Of a DNA stretch of 64,000 nucleotides, positions 32,415 to 44,199 are shown one piece after another. The notes under the pieces were generated by a model. It was not told the DNA's origin and made no database searches. It saw nothing but the letters and a program-made list of their open reading frames with translations. A program made the position numbers and the translations under genes. How positions within the stretch are numbered: position 1 is the first letter of the stretch; each line of letters starts with the position of its first letter. Source of the stretch: Schistosoma mansoni (Eukaryota; Platyhelminthes; Trematoda; Strigeidida; Schistosomatidae); the NCBI RefSeq assembly GCF_000237925.1, contig NW_017386006.1, forward strand, positions 744,001-808,000. The letters run 5' to 3'.

Positions 32415-34040
32415 GTAGTATTAAAAATCAAAGAACACTATATTAAAGTATTATACTTTGGTTTTCTCTTATTTGATTTATTGAAAACTTATTATGTTCA
32501 AATGTATGAATAGATGATATAATTAGGTAGAGAATGAATTCATAGAAAAACCTCTATATAATGTAATAATTAAATTCACTTGCTGTTGTTTAGTTGAATT
32601 TTCCCATTGACGTTTAAGACTGCAATTGATCAGTTTGATGTAAACCACAAGTTTAAATCTCCAGGGCCAAAAGTTAAGAGATAGATCAAGGAACACATGA
32701 GTTCGACCTGATAGAGCTTTCTAAATTATCAAAGTGGCATGCTATGAATGGATGGTAGCATAACTTGCCTCCTTGCGGACTGGCTGTATTTTAATGATAT
32801 TATTAATAACTATAAATACACATGTTTCTCAGTAAATTTTTTATTCTTATCCAACAATCACTTCTCCTGCTTTTCTTCTGTCATATGTCTTCTGTCGGGT
32901 TCCTTACGTTCGTTTGCCATTAGTTGTGCATTATATTATGAGTAAACCAAGTAGATGACGTAACAATCACGAAGAGGCATAGCAAACTAAGTTTTTTTTC
33001 AGAAGTTATCTAATTCACTTTTGAACGTACTCTAATTGGTGAGTTATTAATTATTACATTTTCTTTTTAATAATTTTCACTATGAAGATGTTTAATAAAG
33101 CTAAAAGCAACATCTTTTATCTAACAGATATTCATGTTGTATTAGATGAAGTCTTGGATAATAAAAATACCTAAACAGGAGGTGACTAAAACGCGAAGAA
33201 TAATAGACAGGTACGTGAAGGCAAATAGGGATTAAAAAGACTCTTCTAAATAGATCAGTCAAATATTTATATTAAAATCAATATCCAGTTATTAAATAGT
33301 TATTAGAAACAAACCAACGAAATGAAGTCTTTCAATTTGAAGATGTTTACAGGATAGTGAAGGTAAGGAATACTTGAGCTAACAATTGTTCTTTCAAACT
33401 TCGTTTTGTGGGCGTGTTTTCATGAATCCAAGTATTATATATTATATCAACCCGAATAAAGTATACACAAAGGTTTCCATTGAACCGCTTAGCTGTATAC
33501 ATTAAAACAATGGATCATATTGTCAATTATAGTTCGATTATTTACAAAATGTATGATTATTAAGTTGAAATCATGATAAAGTATTGTAAGCACATTATGT
33601 TATGTTATCATGTCTATCATGATTATTTAAAAGTTTAATGTCCAGTTAGGAATATTTCGTAAGAAAACACGTGTGGCGATTACAGTAAGAAGGGCTTGTT
33701 ATTGTAGTTTGTAATATGTTTGTAACATAATCAACTTGACGGAGAATGTTGCCAGTTCTTTTTTTGGTTTAGGGAAATAAATCTCTTAAAAAAGGTAGTC
33801 CCACCAATAAATTTAGGTAAATAATAAAACTGCTTAATAAGTATTTGAACACACAAGTCAGCCTATATTATTTCAAATCCGATAGTCTCAAATTCTTTGA
33901 TGGTTTACTCTAGTGAAGAATGTAAAATTAGGAATTTCATATATCATGATGCTGTGATCGATATTAGATGAATGGTGAAGAGGTCAAATGTAGTACTACT
34001 GAATTATTTCCATATAGCTTTGTATTCTCTAACATAGAAG
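32415..34040. other. mostly unrecognised AT-rich stretch
   Basis: A short Sm-alpha tail relic is likely at 32580-32630 (TTTTCCCATTGACGTTTAAG, on the - strand). Otherwise no coding frame, RNA gene or repeat was recognised. Confidence 0.4.
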
Positions 34041-34048
34041 GATAAGGT

Positions 34049-34300
34049 TCTTTATATAGTTGAGATAATGAGTTAATTGAAGCTAGACCATGATGGAAAA
34101 CCTGGAAGCACTGGACGGCCGTTTCGTCCTATTGTGGGTGCCGGCTCAGTGTTCTGTCGGTTAAGTGCTCTGGCGCGAGATTGGTAGGTCCTGGGTTCGA
34201 ATCTCGCGAGGTGAGATCGTGGATGCGCACTGCTGAGGGGTCCCAAAATAGGACAAATCGGTCGTCCGGTGCTTCCACGAAACCCACTTCTGATACTGAA
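34049..34300. repeat. SINE-B inverted pair with good Pol III boxes
   Basis: A - strand tail and ribozyme half (34049-34136, CTGGACGGCCGTTTCGTCC) runs at GTGGGTGCCGG into a + copy: box A (GCCGGCTCAGTGTTCTGTCG), box B (CCTGGGTTCGAATCTC), ribozyme region (CTGAGGGGTCCC, AAATAGGAC) and tail. The + ribozyme has CTGAGGG and AAAT in place of core bases. The junction copies the ribozyme half in inverted order in front of a promoter. Confidence 0.8.
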
Positions 34301-35224
34301 GGATAAGGTTCTCTTAGTATCTTCACAAAGACAGTTGGCATAATACATTTACACTGATGAAATTGTTAACGTTAATTTATATATCAATTACTATTCAACT
34401 ATATTACGTTTTTGGATATTATTTATCAATGATCAAGACTGTGTTGTTCTACCCTGAATTGAAGAAGTCATATCAATATGAAGGCTTAAATCTTACTTTT
34501 CTAGTCAAATAAGTTATTGATTTACACAACAAAAATGAGCCTTTTAAAGAATATCTTTCAAATTCTAACAGTCATTATAACCCATTTAGTTGAATACAGT
34601 ATTTTATTTTCCTATACTCCTTGATATCACTAATGTATTAAGTAATCCAATAACCTTGTTCAGTATTTCAGACTTAGAACTCCAATAGCTCATGAGAACA
34701 ATCACAAAAGTTTTTGGTTTAAAGTACATTTCAAGATTTTGCTATCAAAACTCTAAAATGTAAAAAACTGTTAAAATTTCGAATTAGGTAGATTCATTAG
34801 GTTCTACTTAGTCAAATAAAAAGTTATGGAATACGGTGAATTCGTTGTTTTTAGCAGATGATGAGACTTTAAAGAAATGAAGTGAATTCATTTTATCTTC
34901 TTCAATTCTTTGCTCTTTTTATTTTCACGATAATAAAGGGAATTAAGTGTATGAGAATTCGTTATTCTCTAAGAAGATAGTTGGTTTAATAGTTGTTAAC
35001 ATTTTCTGTAGTTTATTGGTAGTTATTTCACAAGTAACAATGGGAAAGAAATATCTGTCGTAAAAAGTTATACTTCATTAACATTGCCTATTCATGTACT
35101 GGGTATCAGTTAATTGAAGAATTCATTATAAATCACAATTAGAGGGAACAGAACTTTGTTCTAATCCATTGAGAATAAGATTAATTTTTCTTGCTTAAAC
35201 ATATCATACATTGAGTTTTAAATG

Positions 35225-35306
35225 ATTGCTCAGGATAGAGTTCGGTGGAGAATGCTGGTGGGTGGCCTATGTTCCTCTAACCAAGGGTAACAGGCGTAAA
35301 TAAGTA
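35225..35306 (+). mobile_element. RTE 3'-end scrap
   Basis: [18 protein letters not shown] in translation, then GGGTAACAGGCGTAAATAAGT, the RTE terminus. About 80 bases, 5'-truncated. Confidence 0.75.
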
Positions 35307-35438
35307 TCCAGTTCAAATATTTCACCCAATCACATTAATTTACTGATAGGTGTATTGAGAATATCAAAAAATCTTAAAAACAAAGTGGTTCTTTTTTTCT
35401 TCAGTTTAACAGTCTACAAGTTATTTTTATTCCCTACT

Positions 35439-35475
<37 letters not shown>

Positions 35476-35539
35476 TATTAATTCATTTGAGAATTCAATT
35501 TTTTTATTATTATTTCCTGATGGATATAATCTCAACACT

Positions 35540-36012
35540 ATAAGCGAAGATGGATAGTAGTGGCCTGCAGTGGGATATAGGATGTGAGTTTCGTCCTAGT
35601 TGAAACTCGTCAGCTCGATGTACTTGCATCTCAGAGTTGATGTTCACTCTGAGGCTCGAACCCACTACCGTTCGCCTCAAATACCATCACGTTATCCACT
35701 TACTGAATCCTGATAGCCATTAGCTTATGCAATGTGTTGAAGTTTGAGTTCACTTGACATTGTTTGTTTGAATCTTCTGATTGATGTTTAGGACTTCAAT
35801 TGATCAGTCTCTTATTGCTATATGTGCACACTGTGCGTATTGCCTCGGTATTGCATTAATTCACATGCATTATAAGCAAAGATGGATGCCTGTGAATTAA
35901 GGCAATATCGAGGTAATCGTGATAGGATGCACATATCCCAATAAGAGACTGATCGATGGCTGTCCAAGACATCAATAGGAAGATTCAAGTCAACAGTGCC
36001 AAGTGAATTTAA
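35540..36012. repeat. Sm-alpha SINE inverted pair
   Basis: The - strand copy (35540-35887) has a ribozyme (35580-35612) with core bases but a poor stem II, box B (GGTAGTGGGTTCGAGCC), and a second pass through the tail to GCATTATAAGCAAAGATGGA. It then flips into + tail (35888-36012) ending CAGTGCCAAGTGAATTTAA. Confidence 0.8.
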
Positions 36013-36734
36013 TCTTAACACTGTTATAAATTTGATAACTATAGTCAGACAGTCTCAAAAAGCTTAAATATATAGATATACTTTGGATATGAAGTTTTAT
36101 CAACCAACTTGTTTTGTTAATTTCCGCCAAATAAATTTAAATATGTCTTATAGCTTGTTGTATGAATTGAATTAAGTTTATTTCTAGTTAACTATACAGG
36201 AACATTGCCTACACTGCCTAAATGATGTAGTACACATCCCTCCCTAATTGGATGAACTATTATAATTCATTAATTTGAACTAAATATAATTGTATAATTG
36301 AGCTTTCGGAAAAATGCTGGGCTGATAACTAAAGAAACTAGCTGTTGATACGAAGTGATATTATGGGCGGAGTTATATATATATATATATTTGTTATTCG
36401 GTGCTTGTCCACTCCAAGAATGGTTCTAGAATGCGGCATTACACTGTTGCAACAACGCTCTTTTCAAATTCCATAAAAAATTACTTCGACTAACTTTTAT
36501 TAGGGACAAACTGAGCAATTTTTGTTCTTATGTTACTATATTTCATAAATTACGGTTATTATCAATTATATTATAGATTCTAATTTGAAAAAAATTATAT
36601 ATCTTTCAGACTAAGAAGCGTTGAGAGGTAAGTTAATAAAATGAGATCGCTTTTGTGAATTTTCCCCCTTTTCAATATCTAACTGCTAGCTGCTTTTTAA
36701 CATCAAGCCACTTAAACTTTCAGAATTAAAAATT

Positions 36735-37140
36735 TGGTTGTCTTCGGTGGGTAACTGACTCTCATTCGACATGGATTAGCTTCACTGTTCTTCATTACAG
36801 TTCCGAAATACTTCTCTTGAAGCCGGTTACTAGTCAGCAAATGATAGTTTTCAATAAAGGACTGTAGAGATTGTTGAAGATGGCTGCAAAATGTTGTGGA
36901 TTGGTTGAAGTAAGATATTAATATCGTTGGATACTAGTTCATTGTTATGTAGTTTAAACATTCGCATGAGAGATCCAAGGTTTTGTGTTCGATTCACATG
37001 TTCGGGATGGTGGATCAACACAACTGAGGAGTCCTACATTATGACAAAATGGCTGTCTGATGCTTTTACGTTTTTCATAGTGATCTAATTTGGATCGATT
37101 CATAGTTTCAATGAAGCTCAACAATCTCTCTACCCACATA
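36735..37140. repeat. SINE-B inverted pair
   Basis: The - part (36735-36880) is the far tail (GGTTGTCTTCGGTGGGTAAC to GGACTGTAGAGATTGTTGAA); the + part (36881-37140) has box A and box B relics, CTGAGGAGTCC, and the tail to AACAATCTCTCTACCCACAT. Worn. Confidence 0.65.
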
Positions 37141-37542
37141 CTGAAAATTATCACATACTAACTAGTGACGATGAAAATGATCATAATTATTATTTATATA
37201 AAACGGTTGTCAGGGAAAAATCGGGATTTTTTGTATCCATAATTAATTTACATAGTTTACATAGTTATTTCTACTAAATTAGGGCATATTCATTATTATA
37301 CTATAATGGTTAACTCACATTTCATATATGATTCTACGGAACAATAATTATACTATAGTAAGTTTAATGAAACATAAATGATCATTTATCTATAATGAGA
37401 TTATGTTAATGATATTATTCACATGCATTTACAGAAGGATTATTATTGTCTATTACAATGTAATTTTTATGCATACAAATAATAACGAATTGAACTATTT
37501 CTATCTTATTTCCTAACATATGATATAACTAAACAGTTATAG

Positions 37543-37716
37543 TGTAGTATGTACTACTGATGTTGACAGATATAAGTAGTATGTATTATCAATCGAAAGT
37601 AAAATGTCCAGAGGCACAATGTTAAAAAGATCGAAGAGAAGAGAAAAACAATAGAGAGGGATTCGTGTGGGAACGAAGGTGCAATCAAGTTTGGGGCGAT
37701 CGATTGATATTTTGTA
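37543..37716 (+). mobile_element. fossil LTR, family L1, cut by assembly gap
   Basis: TGTAGTATGTACTACTGATG and GACAGATATAAGTAGTATGT as in the 32094 copy. It runs into the N gap, so its 3' part is unknown; sequence right of the gap does not continue the LTR. Confidence 0.65.
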
Positions 37717-37916
37717 NNNNNNNNNNNNNNNNNNNNNNNNNNNNNNNNNNNNNNNNNNNNNNNNNNNNNNNNNNNNNNNNNNNNNNNNNNNNNNNNNNNN
37801 NNNNNNNNNNNNNNNNNNNNNNNNNNNNNNNNNNNNNNNNNNNNNNNNNNNNNNNNNNNNNNNNNNNNNNNNNNNNNNNNNNNNNNNNNNNNNNNNNNNN
37901 NNNNNNNNNNNNNNNN
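37717..37916. other. assembly gap (200 N)
   Basis: A run of 200 unknown bases. The round number suggests a placeholder or estimated length. Open frames crossing it are meaningless. Confidence 0.99.
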
Positions 37917-38019
37917 GATGATTGATGTGAGTACAATGGGCATGTTAATAGCTCACAGACGGTGGTTATCTTCAGAGAGGTAGTGCACTTAAGACCGCGC
38001 GGTCTCTAGGGATTTGTAG

Positions 38020-38135
38020 CCCTCATGAAAAGGATGGGTGGCAACTTGAACGGTTTGTCCAAGACATTATTTTATATGATGTGCATGTAATGGGCGTGGA
38101 TTCGTTTACAAGGGGTAAATGGCATAAGTATATGC
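38020..38135 (+). mobile_element. RTE 3'-end relic, very worn
   Basis: TGAAAAGGATGGGTGGCAAC, TTGTCCAAGACATT and AAGGGGTAAATGGCATAAGT follow the order of the RTE 3' end (MKRMxxNWK, VQD, GGTAACAGGCATAAGT). Confidence 0.45.
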
Positions 38136-38966
38136 TACACTTTGGGACTGAATAAAATTATAAGATAATATAAGAAAAGATAGTAAATGTGTTTTCTGTT
38201 CGTATACAGTCGGAAGGTTGTATTTTCACATCTTTTTTTTCAGTCAACAATCTTAATTTGAGGATCAAAACATCGATATTTGTCGTATGTTGATTGTAAA
38301 AATGAAATTATCATCAGTCCAAATTTATAGTTTTATAATTGTTCATCCCTTTGTTACTTCAATACTTTCTATACACTGCTTGTTGTATTTTATTCAGTCT
38401 ATTTATTAAGGTTAAAAAAATTACTTACCCTGAGGTGTATTGATGGAAAAAAACCCTCCTAGTTCCTATTCAGAATGCAAAATCACCAAGTGTGTTTGAT
38501 TTGATCAAAGTTTTAATTCTGAAGCAAGATGGTTATGATTAGTACAGTTTATAGGTGGATAAATACTGAAATAAGATACTACATATTGATATTTCTAATT
38601 CAAATAGTGAGTGGTGAATTGAAGACAGTAATCAATCGTGGAATACAATCTTTGTAAAGGTCTAGTTGAATAGATAAATCACCGGTCAAGTCCGTCATCT
38701 GACTTGTAACGAATGTGTAATTAATATACTTAGCGATCAAATATAATCTGTACTTTTCTAGTTCTTAAATCATAACTCCTAGAAGTCACCTACATTATTT
38801 GTTTTGGCATATCCCCAGTATTGTTAAGAAAAATAAGTTAATGTATTTCTGGAGAGATCAACTCACAATTCGGAAGAGTTGCAAAATAGTAAATACCCGC
38901 TAAATTTTTCAATATTATGTTGTGTAACTTTTACGAACAATGTGTTCAAAATTCTAAACGTGGTCG

Positions 38967-39063
38967 TGTTTAGATACATCTGAGGAGTTCAACACTAGGA
39001 AGATATAGCTATCCAGCCTTCACTAGTTTTAAATGGTTTTCTAGCTCAATTAAGTTTACGAAA
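38967..39063 (+). repeat. SINE-B 3' relic
   Basis: CATCTGAGGAGTTCAACACT, then ATCCAGCCTTCACTAGTTTT and TAGCTCAATTAAGTTTACG. Ribozyme core half only. Confidence 0.5.
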
Positions 39064-39512
39064 TATGCTGTTTTAAAATTGTTTATTCTTCATAAACCTT
39101 TCATACTAACATACCTACATTTCAGGATGGCTGTGTTTATTTTCATTATGTTCTTAAGAATGGTGATAGTCTAACTAGTTATTTTAGTTCATGAATTTAC
39201 ATAAAATATGAATAAAGCTTACAATGTCTACTACTTAATAGATTTAGGTAATAATACACATAATCTTTTATAGGTTCTAACAGTTTCTGTTGAGTGAAAA
39301 TTTTATAGACGTTAAGCGATATTCAAAACGATTTAGGCTGTTTTTGGGAATGTTCAAACTATAGATTAATTAAATAAGGATGATTCAATCGAAAAAGTGA
39401 ATCCGATGGAAAGCAAAATTTTCAGACTAAAGTAGGAAGAAAAATTTTGAACAAAACATACTCTTACAACTTTTTTATCTGCGTAAAATTCATTCGCTTA
39501 TTGTTAACAACA

Positions 39513-39594
39513 TGAACTGATCTTAGACAACTACTGAAAACCAAAAAGTACTGAAGAGCTGTTCCGTTAGACTATGGGACTCCTCAGCTGTGCG
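39513..39594 (-). repeat. SINE-B relic
   Basis: AACTACTGAAAACCAAAAAG, GAAGAGCTGTTCCGTTAGAC and TATGGGACTCCTCAGCTGTG: tail plus ribozyme region. On the - strand it retains CTGAGGAGTCCC but not GAAA. Confidence 0.6.
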
Positions 39595-39606
39595 TTTAAT
39601 ACAATT

Positions 39607-39700
39607 GTTATATACTACTTATTTGGATATAAGTAGCCTACACCACAGTTGGTGGTCTATACTCTTCTATGAGCCAAAACAGGCCTAAGTAAGTAGTGAT
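39607..39700. mobile_element. L1 LTR end joined to RTE 3' end
   Basis: 39607-39652 is the start of an L1 LTR on the - strand (CTACTTATTTGGATATAAGT, AGCCTACACCACA). 39653-39700 reads TATACTCTTCTATGAGCC, AAAACAGGCCTAAGTAAGTA, a worn RTE 3' terminus on +. Two relics side by side. Confidence 0.55.
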
Positions 39701-40106
39701 AAATTGACAAAAATGGATAAGCATGATAACTACTTTTATTTTGTAACTTCGTATTTTGCAATAGGTTCATAAACTTTACTTAGTCAAAGTCTAAAAGCTT
39801 TTGTTTGTACATTAAAGAGGGGAGTTAAACCAATTATTTAAGAAGCATTGCAAGATTTAATGTTATTACCAGAAGTTTATTACAATTGTTTACTTCATAT
39901 ATCAATATCAGAGATCGGAGAGATGTTTGTATTCACATTAATAAAATAAGTGGTGAATAAGACATTTTTTACCAATCAATCATATGTTATCAGTGTGCGA
40001 TAACTTTAGATTGAGCTGAATGACGTTGTTTTTCATCAGTTTTTCTTATATTCCAACTGATGCCTTAACTGTCTAATATTTTTATTTCACATAAACAAAC
40101 TATCAT

Positions 40107-40520
40107 ACTAAATTCACTTAGTATTGTTTCTTTGGATCTTCCCAATGATGTTTAGGACTGCAACTGGTCAGTCTGTAATTGGCATATGTACATACTGTGC
40201 GTATTGCCTCGGTATAGCCTTAATTCATAAGCATTTTAAGCAAAGATGGATAGTGGCTAGCAGGATAATCCAGGACGTGCGTTTCAGTCCTAAACATCAA
40301 TCGGAAGATTAAAACAAACTTCACCCCATTGCACAAGCAAGTGGCTATCAGAACTCAGTGGCCGAGTGGATAACGCGATGGCATTTGAAGCGAAAGGTAC
40401 TGTGTTCGAGTCCCAGAGTGAATATCAACTCTGAAATGCAGGCACATCGAACTGACGAGTCCCAAATATGTTGAAACGCGTGTGTTGGACTCCACTGCTA
40501 GCCACTATCCATATTTACAT
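40107..40520. repeat. Sm-alpha SINE inverted pair
   Basis: The - strand tail and ribozyme half (40107-40280) flips at about 40283 (CAGTCCTAAACATCAATCGG) into a + copy with box A (CAGTGGCCGAGTGGATAACG), box B (GTACTGTGTTCGAGTCCC) and a ribozyme at 40452-40485 whose stem II is spoiled (CCCAAATATGTT). Pol III boxes on the + copy are excellent. Confidence 0.85.
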
Positions 40521-40663
40521 ATATTATTTGCTATATTTATCCTGAATATTCATTTTTCTTAACATTATTGCTTAGAATATACTAAAGATATGTTAGTTTG
40601 TCAGTCATAAAATCGTGATAATTGTCTGTGACTGTCGTGTTGCAGACTCATGATATAATTTTA

Positions 40664-40985
40664 CCAGATATGGGAGAGGACAAACCAGATTCCAGTTGAA
40701 GAGGAAATTAGGAAAAGACGTTGGAAGTAGGTCGGACATACATTAAGGAAATCAGCAAACTGCATCACGAGACAAGCCCTTACTTGGAATTCGGAAGGGA
40801 AGCGGAAAAGAGGAAGGCCAAAGAACACATTGCGCCGGGAGATTGAAGCAGATATGAAAAGGATGAATGTTAACTGGAAAGAACTGGAAAGGATTGCCCA
40901 GGACAGGGTTGAAAGAAGAAAACTGGTGGGTGGCCTATACTCCTCAACGAGGGGTAACAGGCATAAGTAAGTAAGTAAGTATGTA
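40664..40985 (+). mobile_element. RTE 3'-end copy
   Basis: Encodes [69 protein letters not shown] and [12 protein letters not shown] with one internal stop, ending GGTAACAGGCATAAGTAAGT and (GTAA)n. The protein is closer to consensus than the 7.1-9.7 kb copy in places. 5'-truncated. Confidence 0.85.
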
Positions 40986-41033
40986 AGATATTCGTCGTTC
41001 CCATGATTCATTTATTTCTAATGAAACTATTTA

Positions 41034-41960
41034 CAGATATGTGGAAGATATATCTAGTGCACCAAATCCTGATCAGTACTCTAATTTTATTTTATCGGAT
41101 GTGGTTTCATTTTTTATAGTGAAATATTTGTTAAATGTGGGGAACACGTTCTAAATGAGTTAAAATCTGATTACAGTCTTTATAGTATCTCATCAGATTT
41201 TATTTGTCCTCTCGATGGATTTGTGTTTTTTGATATTCCTAATGAATGCAACAAATATGTTCCGGATGAGTCAAATTCTAGTCACATTTTTGATGCTTTG
41301 TATCAGATGTTTGATATTCTCACAACCACTTAGAGGAAATAGCAAGTTTTACGAAAGCAATCAGAGAACCACTTTACCCAGGTATGAAGTTAGGACAGGC
41401 ATAAAATCCAAATCATGTCCAAGATTATCCTAATGAGTATGAGGCAGATGCATATTTTCTGCTCTATTGTCTTGCAGGTGAATCAAGCTTAGATGAATCA
41501 CATGTGTTAATTGCACATATCAATCCATATTTAACTGATAACAGGAACGATGGCCTTGTATATTCTAACGTGATAGGTAAAAGGAACATGTATCATATGT
41601 CAGTCTGTATCCCCGAATATTTACTTATAATAATCGAATTGTGAGGTATGAGAAGATAATGCAAATTGAAAGCGTTAAATTGTTTATAACATTGTGACAT
41701 AAGGACCCTACATTATTTCGTGCAAGAGGACAGTGTTAGAAAGTTTATGATTAAAATTCTAGATATCAGGGATTTCAGTACACAACCAACATGTTGATCA
41801 TATGCAATTCCAGGACCCAGATGAGTCCTTTCAAATCTCAATTGTTAATTCTAATACTAACGAGTATATTCTAGATCGTACAGAGTGTTAATCCAATACA
41901 CAGTCAGGCAGACCCATAATGAACCTGAAGAGAAGAGGTTTTATTTAAGATGTTACAGTA
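41034..41960 (+). pseudogene. degraded coding relic of unknown, probably retroelement, origin
   Basis: Pieces in several frames look like protein: RYVEDISSAPNPDQYSNFIL, DIPNECNKYVPDESNSSHIF, EEIASFTKAIREPLYPGMKL and HVLIAHINPYLTDNRNDGLV. The run of nearly 900 bases with such pieces and moderate base use differs from the flanks. I do not recognise the family with confidence; an LTR-type or other retroelement, or a dead host gene copy, are both possible. Broken in several places. Confidence 0.4.
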
Positions 41961-41999
41961 ATGGTACTTGTACTGATTGATGATTCTTTTTTATTATAA

Positions 42000-43330
42000 T
42001 TTTTTTTCTAAATTACTTTAGTAAATCATTCAATAATCGATAAAAATTACATAAATGAAAAATTTTTTCTTCTAGTGTATCAAACTTTGTAATGAATTTA
42101 TATGAAAACTAATCTTATATTACTGAAATTTATACTTAAGTAGGAATAATTTTACCCTATAGTCGCAAACATTAATGAAATTCTACAAGTCAGATTGAAA
42201 ATGCAACCACTGGTCTAGGTGGTTCAACATCGTATTCACTGTGTTTTGATCACTATCTAATTCTAGTCAGAAAGTTTCTATGCGGTTGTTTGGAGTGAAC
42301 AAAAAACTAGATGACACCTAAATAGGACGTATCAACAATAAAATTTGAGCTGGTGCAACTCATGGTTACAAGACTTAATCCTAAATACACCACGATTTTT
42401 ATTTATTTGGCTGAATGGCTCAGATTCTAATTCAACTCCGAAAATCAGTTCTCATTAGGTCTCATGAACATCTGAATGATAAGTACAATGATAAATTAAA
42501 CTTAAATGGAGTAGTGAACAAGATATGATTGGGACTCGATGGTGCATGAGTAAAAATAATATATGAAAATGATTTCTATACATAAACTCTTCACATTTTA
42601 TTAAGCATATTCAAGAAAAAACCACTAATCCATAGATCTAGTGAGGCATTTGATAAGAAGCCTGGTGTTTGTCCTGTAATTAACATAATTTTGAATAGAT
42701 ATGGGTTTTTGTGATTGATGGATTGACCCGATTTTTGAACTCAGTCTTTCTTTCAAATTTTGAAAGGGTTTTGTAGTTTCGCTCCATTCATGTTACATTC
42801 CTCCAAATTAAAAATGTGTGACAAAATTACAAAGATTATGCAATGAGAATATGGATAGTTGCATCTTGATACTATATCCCAAGTTACAGATAAAGCTAAA
42901 TGTAGACATCAGAGTTCGCCTCTGATATCTGCAAAAGATCCTCATGTTAATAAGTCTTATATTTAATGGTTTTGTTGATAGATATTGACATTTTATAGAA
43001 AATCACATGACGAAATTAGTATGGAACATATATTAGTAAGTAACTCGAAATAAAATTATGCAACATTTCGAATTAAATTCAGTGAATGCAGTTTACGAAG
43101 GGTTTTGGATTGTAGTTGTATCTAAAATGATAATAATCTGATGATATTCTACTAAATTATAGTAGTGTTAAAATAAGCCCTAATGGTAAACTGAAAAAAC
43201 GAGTTCAACTAAATTTCACTACTTATTAGTAGTCTAAACATAATAGTAAAATTAATTGATTTTGTCAACTGTTACCAGAAAAAATTAAAATAACCCATTT
43301 TGTCATCGAATAAAAATAAAGGGAATTCAT
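42000..43330. other. AT-rich stretch, nothing recognised
   Basis: No coding frame, RNA gene or window repeat family recognised. Confidence 0.4.
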
Positions 43331-44193
43331 TGAAGAAACTTTTCTTTCCGACGAAATCATTTACTTAAGCTGAAAATTCTCGTTTATAGTTAAATGGAAA
43401 GCATATGTCTACAGAAGGATAGAAAAGATTGCACCATAAATTGATTCGAGACTCTTATTATCAAATGAAGTCACTCAATAATCAAGAGATAAGAAAAGAC
43501 TCTAAAGATGAAAATAATTTACGGATCAGATAATTTTCAATGAAGTCACGGAAACGCACTACTAAAGGGAATTAGGACCTGGAAAGGATGAGAGGTTGAA
43601 CGTATCGTTTTTGCACGCAGAGTTTGGGCTTGGGTTGATGGATTGTCAATGCCTCAGGAGTACATAAGATTTTGATTCGACTTCCTTTCGATAAAATTTC
43701 TTTGACTGTGTAGATTGTTTTGGAAGACTTTTTTGAAACGATGTCTCCATAGTTGATGAAATGCTCCTGTATTGAACTAGTAATTGTTTTCTATTCTTCT
43801 TTTAAAAGAAATGTCGTGTAGTGTTTCTCGATGAGTTTGGAAAGTGATCGCTTTGTAAGGCCAATGTAACCTGCCCCACATGAGCGAGTAAATTTATAGA
43901 TACACTTTGATGTGGTCCAAAGCAAAAATTTATCCTTAACACATCCGTGAATGGAAGGCTGACTTGAGAGAACAATTCAGAGCTTAGCTGAATAGAACGT
44001 TTATTCAAGGCTTTTGAAATCCGTTTATTTAAGATTTCAGCAGCCGTATCTCTTTTATACTTCATATTCATAAAAAGAGTTTTCCTTTGTACTGTTGGTG
44101 CTTTTTCCGTTTGATGTCTAGGTTTCAAGTTACTATTGTCGAATATACAGCTTAAGTAAATGATTTCGTCGAAAAGGAAATTTTTCTTCGCTT
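43331..44193 (-). mobile_element. Penelope-like element 3' part with GIY-YIG endonuclease, inside inverted repeats
   Basis: On the - strand, about 44150 to 43590, the translation gives AEILNKRISKALNK, then SKCIYKFTRSCGAGYIGLTK, RSLSKLIEKHYTTFLLKEE and, nearer the end, ILSKGSRIKILCTPEALTIH, QPKPKLCVQKRYVQPL. YKFTxSCGAGYIGxTxRSL is the GIY-YIG nuclease of Penelope-like elements, and the following part matches their C terminus. About 45 bases at 43331-43375 (CTTTCCGACGAAATCATTTA) return inverted at 44150-44193 (TAAATGATTTCGTCGAAAAG). Broken in a few places. Confidence 0.8.
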
Positions 44194-44199
44194 AATCCT

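Noticed and set aside
34073-34348. Open frames over SINE copies (also 24129-24319, 16708-16902, 59183-59422, 50041-50148)
   Set aside because: They only translate SINE sequence and are not conserved between copies.
37554-37943. Frames running through the N gap
   Set aside because: They consist of unknown residues.
40370-40425. Box A and box B resembling a serine- or leucine-type tRNA
   Set aside because: No acceptor stem or full cloverleaf; the boxes sit in a repeated SINE, so not a tRNA gene.
40661-41011. Antisense frames over RTE copies (also 8883-9365, 7361-7850, 8058-8570, 47535-47801)
   Set aside because: The opposite strand encodes recognisable RTE protein; these are shadows.
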